Below are positions 36,649-45,260 of a stretch of 64,000 bases of DNA, in pieces. Below the pieces are notes generated by a model, which saw nothing but the letters and a program-made list of their open reading frames with translations, was not told where the DNA came from and ran no database searches. Source of the DNA: Clavibacter michiganensis subsp. tessellarius (GTDB taxonomy: Bacteria > Actinomycetota > Actinomycetes > Actinomycetales > Microbacteriaceae). The translations under genes were made by a program, and so were the position numbers. The first letter of the stretch is position 1, and the number at the start of each line of letters is the position of its first letter. The stretch lies in assembly GCF_021922985.1 (NCBI RefSeq), contig NZ_CP040788.1:2790001-2854000 (forward strand), given 5' to 3'.

Positions 36649-37332
36649 TCAGCCCCCGGCGGTCCGCACCCGGACCGTCTCGCCGTCGCCCTCCAGCTCG
36701 AAGGTCAGCGTCGTGCCGAGGGGGAAGGCGTCGCGCAGCTCCTGCGGCAGGTCGGCCGTGACGACGAGGGCCGTGCGGGCGGGGACGGCACCCGTGGCGC
36801 AGCCCGGCAGGCCGCCGACCGAGCCGTCCTGCTCGGCGGGGCCGGCGAGCAGGCAGGTCGCGTCGACGCCCGTGACCGCGTCGGGGACCGGCACGCGCGC
36901 GACCGAGATCCCGTGGAAGGCGGCGAACAGGGAGCCTGGGGCGATCGAGCCGGTGTCGACCGAGAGGTAGGTCGCGTTGTCGGGGGTGGGCGGCGGCTCG
37001 AGCGCGAGGACGGCGACCGTGCCGCGCCCGTCGCCCAGCCACCAGGCGGTGGCGCCGGCGCCCACGACCGCGGCGACGACGAGGGACGCGGCCCACGCGG
37101 CGACCCGGCCGGGGCGGATGCGGCGGCCGGGCCGGTCGCGGCGGGTGGGCGTCCGGGCGTCCTCGGCGCGGGAGTCGTCCGGAGCGTCGGCGAAGGCGTC
37201 GGCCGTCCCCGCACCCCGCCCCTCCAGCTCCCGGAGCCGGGCGAGGGCGGCGGCGTCGCCCGGATCCGCGTCCGGTCCGAAGACCCGGCGGCGCAGCTGC
37301 GCGATCTCCGCGCGCCGGTCGTCGTCGTCCAT
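36649..37332 (-). CDS. Hypothetical single-pass membrane protein
   Basis: 227 aa, ATG 37332. A charged cytoplasmic N-terminus (residues 1-73, with an SHOCT-like R-A-E-I-A-Q-L-R-R-R-V-F) is followed by one transmembrane helix (about 75-98) and an extracellular domain of 130 residues with two Cys (C-L-L and G-C-A) and the run T-L-T-F-E-L-E-G-D-G-E-T-V. No family recognised. It lies 33 nt downstream of the GH114 lipoprotein gene, perhaps in one transcript. Confidence 0.65.
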   Translation of the reverse strand: MDDDDRRAEIAQLRRRVFGPDADPGDAAALARLRELEGRGAGTADAFADAPDDSRAEDARTPTRRDRPGRRIRPGRVAAWAASLVVAAVVGAGATAWWLGDGRGTVAVLALEPPPTPDNATYLSVDTGSIAPGSLFAAFHGISVARVPVPDAVTGVDATCLLAGPAEQDGSVGGLPGCATGAVPARTALVVTADLPQELRDAFPLGTTLTFELEGDGETVRVRTAGG

Positions 37333-37365
37333 CCCCGCATCGTGTCACGGGGCGTCCGGATCCGC

Positions 37366-38241
37366 TCAGCAGGCGGCGAACGCGTATCCGTCCTCCGTCG
37401 CGGGCACCAGGTCGCGGTCGCGCACGATGGCGCGAGGCGCGGGGTCCAGCGCCAGGATCCGCGCGCACGCGCCCTCGACCGTGTCGCGGAGGTCGTCGGT
37501 GTACTCGACGTCGAGCACGTGAGGCCCGTAGACCGCGGTGTAGTCCGCGCACTCCTTCCAGCGGTCGCACTCCTCGGCGATGGCGAAGTCGAAGCCCGCC
37601 TCGTCGCGTCCGCGGGCGCCGATGTCGGTGGTGTTCTTCTGCGCGACGGCGAGGCCCCGGCCGTGCGCGTGATCCACGAGCAGGGTCGCGAGGGCCAGCG
37701 CGTCGTCCTCGTCGAGCGCGCCGGCGGAGCGGTACCACGAGTCGAGGTTGTCGAACTCGACCGCCTGGAAGCCGGCGGCGGCGCAGCGATCGACCGTCGT
37801 CGCCTGGCGTGCCGCGATGGCCGTGCGCTTCGCGGCGGTCGAGGTGTCGAGGATGAACTCGTCGTCCCAGTTCGGATCGATGAGCGGCCCGTCGTCGCCC
37901 TGCACCAGCAGGTCGTCGGGCCAGGTCTCGCCCGGCTGGGTCTGGAACCCGTTGACGTAGCAGACGCCGTACGCGCCCGCGGCCGGCTCATCCGTGCTGT
38001 CGCGCACGACGATGCCCGCCCCGGCAGGGACCGCGGAGGCGCCGCCGAGCTGGTAGTCGAAGCCCGTGCCGACGGGCGGGAGGGTGATGTCCGCGCTCCT
38101 CTCCGCCGCGAGCACGCCCGTCGTCGCGGCGGAGCCCGCGTCGCCGGCCGGCGCGGAGGCCGGACGCGGATCCGCGGCGGCGCAGCCGGAGAGCACGACG
38201 AGGGCGGCGGTCACGAGGGCGGTGGAGAGGAGGGGGCGCAT
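37366..38241 (-). CDS. GH114-type lipoprotein (endo-alpha-1,4-polygalactosaminidase-like)
   Basis: 291 aa. Signal peptide with lipobox L-S-G-C (Cys near 20), so the protein is membrane-anchored and faces outward. Core motifs F-D-Y-Q-L-G-G, V-C-Y-V-N-G, A-G-F-Q-A-V-E-F-D-N-L-D-S-W and A-V-A-Q-K-N-T are those of the TIM-barrel glycoside hydrolase family 114, with the Glu/Asp of V-E-F-D-N as likely catalytic residues. Members cleave galactosaminoglycan exopolysaccharides. It could remodel the cell's own capsule or attack competitors' matrix. Confidence 0.85.
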   Translation of the reverse strand: MRPLLSTALVTAALVVLSGCAAADPRPASAPAGDAGSAATTGVLAAERSADITLPPVGTGFDYQLGGASAVPAGAGIVVRDSTDEPAAGAYGVCYVNGFQTQPGETWPDDLLVQGDDGPLIDPNWDDEFILDTSTAAKRTAIAARQATTVDRCAAAGFQAVEFDNLDSWYRSAGALDEDDALALATLLVDHAHGRGLAVAQKNTTDIGARGRDEAGFDFAIAEECDRWKECADYTAVYGPHVLDVEYTDDLRDTVEGACARILALDPAPRAIVRDRDLVPATEDGYAFAAC

Positions 38242-38250
38242 GATCCGACC

Positions 38251-38688
38251 CTAGGCGGGTCGGTCCGCCGCGCCCACCACGCGGAAGCGCTCCATCACGA
38301 CCTCGGCGTCGTCGTCGAGGCGGAACCCGGCCGGCAGCTCGGCCAGGACCTCGGCGGACGTCCAGAACCCCTCGTGCCCGGCGCGCCACTCGGCGACCGT
38401 GGCGAAGCCCTCGCCCTCGTCCACCGCGTGCGCGAGCGGCACGTCGGCCAGCCGGCGGATCTCCACGGCCGTCGTCTCGATGACGAGCACCGGCCGCCCG
38501 GCGGAGTCGATCACGGTGCCGCGGGATCCGACGACCGGCAGCTCCTCGCCGTCGACCGCGTACTGGATCAGCAGCGAGCTCGTCGAGGTCTTCTCGCCCG
38601 TGGCGATCGCCGCCACGAGCTGGTCGCGCAGCGGCCCCGGGAACGCGAACTCGACGATCGGGAGGTCGGGCTCGGGCGTCGTCGTCAT
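38251..38688 (-). CDS. ASCH domain protein
   Basis: 145 aa, ATG 38688. The ASCH fold is indicated by F-A-F-P-G-P-L-R-D-Q-L-V-A-A-I-A-T-G-E-K-T-S-T-S-S-L, the G-x-K-x-x-T motif and a later V-E-I-R-R-L-A-D-V and W-R-x-G-H-x-x-F-W. ASCH proteins resemble PUA domains and include RNA-binding factors and an amidohydrolase acting on N4-acetylcytidine. No direct operon partner; 112 bases separate it from the divergent SDR. Confidence 0.82.
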   Translation of the reverse strand: MTTTPEPDLPIVEFAFPGPLRDQLVAAIATGEKTSTSSLLIQYAVDGEELPVVGSRGTVIDSAGRPVLVIETTAVEIRRLADVPLAHAVDEGEGFATVAEWRAGHEGFWTSAEVLAELPAGFRLDDDAEVVMERFRVVGAADRPA

Positions 38689-38799
38689 GGACCGATCGTA
38701 GGAGCGCGCGCCGTCAACCCCCTCCGCCGCCCCGGACGCCGCGCGCCCGCCGGGCCAGGCTGGAGGGGACCCCACGACCCCCGAAGGAAGGCGCATCCC

Positions 38800-39708
38800 A
38801 TGAGCGAGATCCGCAACGGCGGCAACCAGTACGAGATCCAGGACCCGATCGCGCAGTACCCGTCCCCGCCGTTCCCCCAGCAGGAGCAGACGGGCCCCGG
38901 CGACGAGCTGAAGTTCGAGCCGACGCCCGACCACGGCCAGGACAGCTACGTCGGCTTCGGCCGCCTGAAGGGCCGTAAGGTCCTCATCACGGGCGCCGAC
39001 TCCGGAATCGGCAAGGCCGTCGCCATCGCGTTCGCCCGCGAGGGCGCGGACATCGCGCTCAACTTCCTCGACGAGGAGCTCGAGGACGCGCGCGACACCG
39101 CGTCCACCATCGAGGCCGACGGGCGCACCGCCGCGCTCGTGCCCGGCGACATCTCGGACGAGACCGCGTGCCAGGACATCGTGCAGGCGTCCGTCGCGGC
39201 GCTCGGCGGCCTGGACTGCCTCGTGATGGTGGCCGGCTACCAGCGCAACGAGGACGACATCCTCGACCTCGACTCCGAGCAGCTCGACCGCACGATGAAG
39301 ACCAACGTCTACTCGCTGTTCTGGCTGAGCAAGGCCGTGATCCCGCACCTGCCCAAGGGCGGCAGCATCATCACGACGAGCTCCTCGCAGGCGTACCAGC
39401 CGAGCCCCGACAAGATCGACTACGCCGTCTCCAAGGGCGCGATCCGGAACTTCACGCAGGGGCTCGCCCAGCAGCTCGCGCCGAAGGGGATCCGCGTCAA
39501 CTCGGTCGCGCCCGGCCCGTTCTGGACCGTGCTGCAGCCCGTCGGCCAGTCGGCGTCGGACGTGGAGGAGTTCGGATCCCAGTCGGTCTACGGCCGCCCC
39601 GGCCAGCCGGCGGAGATCGCGGCGACGTACGTGTTCCTCGCCAGCCAGGAGTCGAGCTTCACGAGCGGCGAGACCATCGCGGTGACGGGCGGCACGCCCG
39701 TCCACTAG
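38800..39708 (+). CDS. SDR oxidoreductase, general-stress-protein-39 type
   Basis: 302 aa; ATG 38800, ribosome site GAAGGAAGG upstream. An N-terminal extension of about 55 residues (Q-Y-P-x-P-P-F-P-Q-Q-x-Q) is typical of the YdaD/YhdF/GSP39 group. Classical SDR motifs follow: T-G-A-D-S-G-I-G (about 65-72), a V-M-V-A-G-Y variant of NNAG, catalytic Ser (T-T-S-S-S-Q), Y-A-V-S-K, and V-A-P-G-P-F-W-T. NAD(P)-dependent; family members are often induced by stress. Substrate unknown. Confidence 0.9.
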   Translation: MSEIRNGGNQYEIQDPIAQYPSPPFPQQEQTGPGDELKFEPTPDHGQDSYVGFGRLKGRKVLITGADSGIGKAVAIAFAREGADIALNFLDEELEDARDTASTIEADGRTAALVPGDISDETACQDIVQASVAALGGLDCLVMVAGYQRNEDDILDLDSEQLDRTMKTNVYSLFWLSKAVIPHLPKGGSIITTSSSQAYQPSPDKIDYAVSKGAIRNFTQGLAQQLAPKGIRVNSVAPGPFWTVLQPVGQSASDVEEFGSQSVYGRPGQPAEIAATYVFLASQESSFTSGETIAVTGGTPVH

Positions 39709-39753
39709 GGCGGATCCGCGGGCGCGGGCGCGGGGCGCGCGCAGCGGGGCGGG

Positions 39754-40362
39754 TCAGAACAGGCGCGCCCCGTCGCGCGTCGCGTCCCCGCGCGTCGCCC
39801 CGCGCGGAGCCGGCTCGCCGGGTGCGCCCGCGAGCGGCCGCTCCGTGCGGAGGATCGCGGGTCCGACCGTGAGGATCCCGTCGCCGAGCGGCTCGCAGCG
39901 CACCCCGCCGCGGCCGCGCAGCGCCCGGAAGGCGCCCGGCGCGAGCATCACGTCCATCCACGCGCACGGGTTCGCCGGCCGGTTCCCCTGGAACTCCACG
40001 GGGCCGTCGCCCGAGTCGAGGCTGAAGCGCATCCCGCGGAGCGCGTCGACGGGCGCGCCGCGCAGCAGCACGTTGCGCCGCGTCTCGACCGGATCGAGCC
40101 CCGCGTCGACCCCGAGCTCCTCCGCCACGCGCTCCACCGCCTCCACGGACATGACCGTGACCGCGGCTGTGCGGTGCGCGCGCTGGCCGAAGTAGCGGTC
40201 GCCTACGATTCCGAGGCCGGCCCGGATCCGCACGCTGCGGCGCGACGGGGGCTCTCCCGGCTCGTCCCGCGGACCGTCCGCCGGCCGCCCCTCGAGCCGG
40301 TGCACGGGGGACGCCACGAGGTGCGCGATCTCCACGCGGTGCTCGTACGGCAGGTCGGTCAT
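39754..40362 (-). CDS. MOSC domain protein
   Basis: 202 aa, ATG 40362. MOSC hallmarks: A-G-L-G-I-V-G-D-R-Y-F-G (the G-x-x-G-D-x-H/Y loop), V-T-V-M-S-V-E-A-V, the R-R-N-V-L-L-R-G turn and N-P-C-A-W-M, in which Cys is the usual Mo-cofactor or sulfur ligand. MOSC domains bind sulfur or molybdopterin, as in Moco sulfurase C-termini and YiiM-type reductases. Stand-alone versions like this have varied roles. Confidence 0.85.
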   Translation of the reverse strand: MTDLPYEHRVEIAHLVASPVHRLEGRPADGPRDEPGEPPSRRSVRIRAGLGIVGDRYFGQRAHRTAAVTVMSVEAVERVAEELGVDAGLDPVETRRNVLLRGAPVDALRGMRFSLDSGDGPVEFQGNRPANPCAWMDVMLAPGAFRALRGRGGVRCEPLGDGILTVGPAILRTERPLAGAPGEPAPRGATRGDATRDGARLF

Positions 40363-40474
40363 CCGTCGACCCTACGGGCACCCCTTATCACGGGGTACAG
40401 GTGTCCGGGGCAGATCTTCCACCGACGGTTAGGATCGACGAGCGGCACGGGGATGACCGCAACCGGGGGGTCAC

Positions 40475-42190
40475 GTGAGCGAGCATGCCCCCTCCGCCGT
40501 ACGACGCGGGTCGACCGCACGGGGCGATCGCGCCGCCCTGGTCCCCGCCGCCCTCCGCAGCATGACGCTCTCGAAGCCGCTGCACGCGCAGCTGCCCTTC
40601 ATCCTGAGCCTCGCGGTCGTCGGGATCGTCGCGGGCGTGGGCGACCTCGCCTCGGTGTCCGACCCCGGGTTCGTGGTGGGGGCCGTGATCGCCGCGATCG
40701 TCACGATGGCCGCCGCCGTCGTGCCGTGGGACCGCATCGACAGCGACTGGATCGCGCTCCTGCCGATGCTCGACTTCGCCGCGCTCGCCCTCTGCAACGA
40801 CGCGATCCGCGCCCAGGTCCCCTCGACGTCGTTCCTCCTCGTCTTCCCCGTCGTCTGGCTCGCCTACGCCTTCGCCCTGCACGTGCTCTGGCTCGGCGCC
40901 ATCGGTACGGCCGCGGTGCTCGTGCTGCCGTTCATCCGCTCCGGGACCCCGCCGTCGGACACCACCGAGTGGTCGCACCTCGTCGTGCTGCCCGTCGTGA
41001 TGCTGCTGGTCGCGGTCGCCGTGAACCTCCTCGCGCAGCAGCTGTTCCGGCAGCACGCGCGGCTCGAGGAGATGCAGCGCGCGCTGAGCTCCACGTTCGA
41101 CGACCTGCAGGAGCGCAACACGATCATCGACGGCGTGCTCGACGCCATCGACGACACGGTCGTGGTGCTCGACCCGGCCGGGCGGATCATGCTGCGGAAC
41201 CGGGCGGCGGTGGAGCTGATGGCGCTCGCGGACCCCGTCGATCCCGACGACCCGAGCACCGGCGGCCTCGTCTACGAGGAGGACCGCACCACCGTCGTGC
41301 CGCCCGAGCGGCGGATGATCGCGCGGGCCCGCGCGGGCGAGGCGGTGGCGCGGCAGGTCTACTGGATCGGCGACGGCGCCGCGCAGAAGGCCGTGCTCGC
41401 GTCCGCGGCGCCGCTCGTCGACGCGGACGGGCGCTCCCTCGGCACGGTCCTCGTGAGCACCGACGTCACGGCGCTCGCGCTCGCCGTCACGGAGCGCGAG
41501 GAGTTCGTGGCGAGCGTCTCGCACGAGCTGAAGACGCCGCTGACCTCGATCCTCGGCTACGTCGAGCTCATCGCCGACGACCTCGTCGAGGACGACCTCG
41601 ACGACCGGATCACGGCGGCCCGCCTCGCCATCGTGGAGCGCAACGCGCAGCGCCTCCTCGGCCTCATCGGCGACCTCCTCACGGCGGCCCAGCACCGGCT
41701 CGCGGTGAACCGCAACCTCGTCGACGTCGGCGAGATCGTGGAGAACGCGCTCGACGTGATCCGGCCGCACGCGCGCTCCAGCGGCGTCGAGCTGGTGGAG
41801 CCCGAGTACGAGGAGCTCGTCGCCGAGGTGGACGCCGTGCGCATCGGCCAGGTGCTCGACAACCTCCTCAGCAACGCCGTGAAGTACACGCCGGAGGGCG
41901 GCACGGTCACGACCGAGGTCAGCGTGGAGGGCGACCAGCTGCACCTCTGCGTGCGCGACGACGGCGTCGGCATGTCGGAGGACGACACGGCGCAGCTCTT
42001 CACGCGCTTCTTCCGCACCAGCTCGGCGCGCGCCAGCACGGTCGCGGGCGTCGGGCTCGGCCTCAGCATCACGCGCTCCATCGTCGACGCGCACGACGGG
42101 CGGATCGAGGTGGAGAGCGCCGTGGGCGTCGGCACCACCATGCGCGTGCGGATCCCGCTCCGCGTCCGGCCGGCGGCCCCGCGCGCCTGA
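40475..42190 (+). CDS. Membrane sensor histidine kinase
   Basis: 571 aa from GTG 40475 (GGGGGG 5 nt upstream). About six membrane helices (residues 38-190) form an intramembrane or small-molecule sensor. A short coiled coil and a PAS domain (about 215-335) come next. HisKA has S-H-E-L-K-T-P-L-T-S with phospho-accepting His350, and HATPase has N-L-L-S-N-A-V-K-Y, D-D-G-V-G-M and G-V-G-L-G-L-S. It autophosphorylates and signals to a response regulator, most simply the one at 43481-44368. Confidence 0.9.
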   Translation: MSEHAPSAVRRGSTARGDRAALVPAALRSMTLSKPLHAQLPFILSLAVVGIVAGVGDLASVSDPGFVVGAVIAAIVTMAAAVVPWDRIDSDWIALLPMLDFAALALCNDAIRAQVPSTSFLLVFPVVWLAYAFALHVLWLGAIGTAAVLVLPFIRSGTPPSDTTEWSHLVVLPVVMLLVAVAVNLLAQQLFRQHARLEEMQRALSSTFDDLQERNTIIDGVLDAIDDTVVVLDPAGRIMLRNRAAVELMALADPVDPDDPSTGGLVYEEDRTTVVPPERRMIARARAGEAVARQVYWIGDGAAQKAVLASAAPLVDADGRSLGTVLVSTDVTALALAVTEREEFVASVSHELKTPLTSILGYVELIADDLVEDDLDDRITAARLAIVERNAQRLLGLIGDLLTAAQHRLAVNRNLVDVGEIVENALDVIRPHARSSGVELVEPEYEELVAEVDAVRIGQVLDNLLSNAVKYTPEGGTVTTEVSVEGDQLHLCVRDDGVGMSEDDTAQLFTRFFRTSSARASTVAGVGLGLSITRSIVDAHDGRIEVESAVGVGTTMRVRIPLRVRPAAPRA

Positions 42191-42544
42191 GCGGCCCGGC
42201 GGGCCGGCGTCCCGGCGTCCCTGAGCGGCCCGGCGGGCAGGCGTCCCGGTTTCCGCGCGTCCCCGCGTCCCGGCGCGGCCGGCCCCTGCCATGCGCGGGC
42301 CGACTTGAGCGGATCTTGTCCACAACTTGAGTCCAACCGGCATGCGGCGCTGTCAGGCTCCATCCACGGCGGGCCTGCGGCTCGTCCGACACGAGCGATC
42401 GAAGGACCGGATGACCTGCCACGACCACCCCGCGAGCGGCACCCGAGCCGCGCGCACCGGGTGCCGTACCGGGTCCGCGGATGCGTCGACGGTACCCGCC
42501 GTCGGCCTGGCCGGTCCCTCCGCTCCGCTCGTCGGCGGCCGGGC
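42191..42544. other. Intergenic region with a duplicated GC-rich unit
   Basis: 354 bases between kinase and Hpt-like gene. It begins with a direct repeat of about 27 nt (TGAGCGGCCCGGCGGGC followed by GGCGTCCCGG, units near 42188 and 42222). Further right are TTGAGC/TTGTCC-type -35-like boxes around 42305-42325, but no convincing -10. The Hpt-like gene therefore probably has its own promoter. The reading frame of that gene is open through part of this region, so an earlier start cannot be ruled out. Confidence 0.4.
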
Positions 42545-43222
42545 GTGAACGCCCATGCCGCTCGTGCCCCGCAGCTCCCCCCGCTCCTCGACGTCCGCGT
42601 CCTGGAGCAGCTGCTGGCCGAGCTGTCGGACGCGCCCGGCCCCGCCCGACTGTCCGTCGTCCCCGCGACGGACACCCCCGCTCCGTCTCCCGGCGTTCCC
42701 GCACCAGGAGACGTGACCCCGCAGCGCGGCCACCCCGAGCCGCGTCGCGGGACCCCGTCGTCCGGATCCCCCCATCCGGACGACCGCCTCGCGTCCCGTG
42801 GTGCCCCCGCACCGGGACGCGGGCAGGCGCCGGCCGGGACCCCCCGCCCGGTCGGCGCCCCCTCCGCTCGCGCCCTGCAGGCGGCCGAGCCGCACGTCCT
42901 CCCGGATGCGCAGCACGCCTGCATCGCCTTCCTGCGCTTCTACGTCGACCTCTGGCCGAGCCGCTGGGAGCGCCTCGCAGCGGCCGTGACGGCGGGCGAC
43001 CGCGACGCGGCCCTCGACGCGTGCCTCAGCGTCAAGTCGTCGGCCGCGATGGTCGGCGCGCTCCGCCTCAGCGCGGCGGCCGCCCAGCTCGAGTCGGCCA
43101 TCCGCGGCGGGCACGGCGAGGCGGCGCGGTTCCTCCTGGCCGGCATCGGCGAGACGGGGGAGCGGAGCATGGACGCGATGCGATCCTGGATCCGCGCCGA
43201 GGCCGGCGCCGCGCCCGACTAG
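42545..43222 (+). CDS. Hpt-like protein lacking the phospho-histidine
   Basis: 225 aa from GTG 42545 (start uncertain; the frame is open upstream). A helix (residues 13-28) is followed by a Pro/Ala-rich linker (40-115) and a C-terminal helical bundle (120-225) with the Hpt layout: A-C-I-A-F-L-R-F-Y-V-D-L-W, then L-S-V-K-S-S-A-A-M-V-G-A-L-R-L and Q-L-E-S-A-I. In active Hpt domains the third helix reads H-x-L-K; here it is L161-S-V-K, so the phosphate-accepting His is absent. Likely a docking or inhibitory partner of the adjacent kinase/regulator pair. Confidence 0.7.
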   Translation: MNAHAARAPQLPPLLDVRVLEQLLAELSDAPGPARLSVVPATDTPAPSPGVPAPGDVTPQRGHPEPRRGTPSSGSPHPDDRLASRGAPAPGRGQAPAGTPRPVGAPSARALQAAEPHVLPDAQHACIAFLRFYVDLWPSRWERLAAAVTAGDRDAALDACLSVKSSAAMVGALRLSAAAAQLESAIRGGHGEAARFLLAGIGETGERSMDAMRSWIRAEAGAAPD

Positions 43223-43351
43223 GCCGCCCCACGAGACCCGTGCGCACGGCCGACCCGACGGTCGACGCGCACGCCCGACCGGCTCCCGCGACAGGCCGGA
43301 TCGGATGACGGGACCGGGATCCCACCCGAGGGGACCCCGATCCACGGCGCA

Positions 43352-43383
43352 GCCGCCGCGGAGCCCACCGGCTCCGCGGCGGC
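43352..43383. terminator. Hairpin terminator between Hpt-like and response-regulator genes
   Basis: A perfect 14-bp stem (GCCGCCGCGGAGCC at 43352-43365 with its complement at 43370-43383) and a CACC loop, between two convergent genes. No U-tract. It can serve both strands. Confidence 0.6.
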
Positions 43384-43480
43384 CTCGCGCGCCCGCGCGC
43401 GCCTCCGGACGACGGCCCGCGTCCGCTCCCGGGATCCGGTCGCGCCCCGGGGTCCGGTCGTGCCGGTCGGTCGCGCCGGG

Positions 43481-44368
43481 TCAGTCCCGCGGCGGCGCGA
43501 GCCGGTAGCCGACGCCGCGCACCGTCTGGATCCACCGCGCCTGGCGCGGGTCGTCGTGCAGCTTCCGGCGGAGGTTGCCGAGGTGCACCTCGACGGCGCG
43601 CTCCTCCGGCTCGGTGGAGGAGGAGACGGCGTACGAGCCGCTGCGGATGTCGCGCACGAGGTCGCCCTTGGTGCGCACCCGGCCGCCGCTCGCGAGGATC
43701 GAGGCGAGGAGGTCGAACTCCGTGCGGGTGAGGTCGACGGGCTCGCCGTCGACCGTGACGTGGCGGGTGCCCTCGTCGAGCACGAGGCCGTTGTGGCGGA
43801 GGACGTCGGCGTCCGCGTCGTCGTCGGGCGCCGACTCGGTGGGGAGCGCGGGCGAGACCGTCATGGTGGTGGCGAACGCGGCGGGCTGGACGGCCTCGTC
43901 CGCGGGGTCCGCGTCGTCCGGGGAGGCGGACGGCGCGGCGGCGGACGCGTCGGGAGCGCCGGCCGCGGGCGTCGCCGGAGCCGCGGGGGAGTCGCCGCCG
44001 CGCGGGCGGCGCATCATGGCGGAGATGCGGGCGCGGAGCTCGCGCGGGCGGAAGGGCTTCACGATGTAGTCGTCGGCGCCGGCCTCGAGGCCGAGGAGGG
44101 TGTCGACCTCCTCGCCCTGCGCCGTGAGCATGACGATGTACGCGTCGCTCACGAGGCGGATCCGGCGCGCGGCCTCGAAGCCGTCGAAGTCGGGCAGGCC
44201 CACGTCGAGCGTGATGACGTCGGGCGCGACCTCCTCGGCCAGGCGGACGCCCTCGGACGCGGTCCCGGCGGAGTGCACCTCGAAGCCGCCCTGGCGCAGG
44301 ACCACCTCGAGCAGCTGGCGGATGTCGCCGTCGTCCTCGATGACCAGAGCCACTCGTCCGCTGTCCAC
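43481..44368 (-). CDS. OmpR/PhoB-type response regulator
   Basis: 295 aa from GTG 44368 (GAGGGGG upstream). Receiver domain 1-120: acidic pocket E11-D12-D13, phospho-accepting Asp55 in T-L-D-V-G-L-P, Thr near 82 and Lys104 in V-K-P-F. An unusually long Ala/Asp/Pro linker (about 121-188) precedes the winged-helix DNA-binding domain (190-295) with L-T-R-T-E-F-D-L-L, R-A-V-E-V-H-L-G-N-L-R-R-K-L and V-R-G-V-G-Y-R-L. Probable partner of the kinase at 40475-42190, although convergent with that cluster and not in one operon. Confidence 0.9.
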   Translation of the reverse strand: MDSGRVALVIEDDGDIRQLLEVVLRQGGFEVHSAGTASEGVRLAEEVAPDVITLDVGLPDFDGFEAARRIRLVSDAYIVMLTAQGEEVDTLLGLEAGADDYIVKPFRPRELRARISAMMRRPRGGDSPAAPATPAAGAPDASAAAPSASPDDADPADEAVQPAAFATTMTVSPALPTESAPDDDADADVLRHNGLVLDEGTRHVTVDGEPVDLTRTEFDLLASILASGGRVRTKGDLVRDIRSGSYAVSSSTEPEERAVEVHLGNLRRKLHDDPRQARWIQTVRGVGYRLAPPRD

Positions 44369-44511
44369 TTACGCCCCCTCGCATGCCGCGTGGTGCGGCC
44401 GACCCCCCGGATCCGCGTCACCCGCGTCCGGCCTCCCACGCTAGCGGAACGGCGGGGCCGCGCCCGCGCCGCCGGAGCGCCCGGCCGGGTGGGGTAGGGG
44501 CGGCTCCCCGG

Positions 44512-45126
44512 TCAGGTGATCGGCGAGGATCCGGGCACGGCCACGAGCACGAGCACCGCCCCGAGGACGTACGCCGCGAGCGACGCGGCCACCCCGATCA
44601 GGAGCACGAGCCAGGGCCGGGTGCGCCCGCGGATCATGCCGACGAGGGCCACGAGGAGCGCGACGCCCGTGAGGAGCAGCGGGCCGGCGACGGCGAGCGC
44701 GTAGCCGAGCGTGAAGAGGGTGTCGTCGCAGACGTAGGAGTCGACGTCGCAGGCGTCGGTGACGAAGATGAGGCCGAGGCCGAAGGCCGCGACGGCGCCG
44801 CCGACCAGGGCGGCCACGAGCATGCCGACCGCGGTGGTGACGAGGACGCGGCGGTCGACCCGGCGGATCCAGCGCGGCAGCCAGTCGGGGCCGGGCAGGT
44901 CCTCGTCGCGGCGGTCGCGGGCGGCGTCGCGCGCGACGTCCCGCTCCGACGGGCGGCGGATGACCTCGGTCGCGTCGGCGTCCGGGGACGCCCGGCGCGG
45001 GACGGCCGACAGCGTGATCCTCGGCACCTGCGGCAGGCGTCGGGTGCGGGCGGGCGGGCCGGCGGAGCGGCGTCCGCGGTCGGCGCGGCGGCCGCGCTCG
45101 GGGGTCGCGTCGTCGTCGGGGGTCAC
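44512..45126 (-). CDS. Hypothetical four-helix membrane protein
   Basis: 204 aa from GTG 45126. The first 90 residues are hydrophilic, Arg/Asp-rich and probably disordered. Two hydrophobic helices (about 95-120 and 137-160) flank a short loop with two Cys (D-A-C-D-V-D-S-Y-V-C-D-D), and a third and possibly fourth helix (165-200) end the chain. The Cys pair would face outward and could form a disulfide. Family not recognised. Confidence 0.65.
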   Translation of the reverse strand: MTPDDDATPERGRRADRGRRSAGPPARTRRLPQVPRITLSAVPRRASPDADATEVIRRPSERDVARDAARDRRDEDLPGPDWLPRWIRRVDRRVLVTTAVGMLVAALVGGAVAAFGLGLIFVTDACDVDSYVCDDTLFTLGYALAVAGPLLLTGVALLVALVGMIRGRTRPWLVLLIGVAASLAAYVLGAVLVLVAVPGSSPIT

Positions 45127-45260
45127 GCCACGAGACTACGGGGCACGTGCCGCGGGGCCGGAATCGGCGGCGGGAGCGGCCATCGGCGCGCGGGCGCGGG
45201 CGCGGGCGAGAGGCGCGGGCGGGCGGCAGCGGCCCGCGGGGCCGCGGGGCCGCGGAGCGA

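Noticed and set aside
36517..36900. Complete tmRNA gene suggested by the CCA-ending tRNA-like 3' end.
   Set aside because: The matching 5' half lies only 56 nt away, and the region further upstream is coding sequence of the 36649-37332 gene; no tag-peptide frame was found.
42305..42545. Longer N-terminus for the Hpt-like protein.
   Set aside because: The extra residues are Arg/Pro-rich with no helix pattern, and the region resembles intergenic DNA; GTG 42545 is kept but with reduced confidence.
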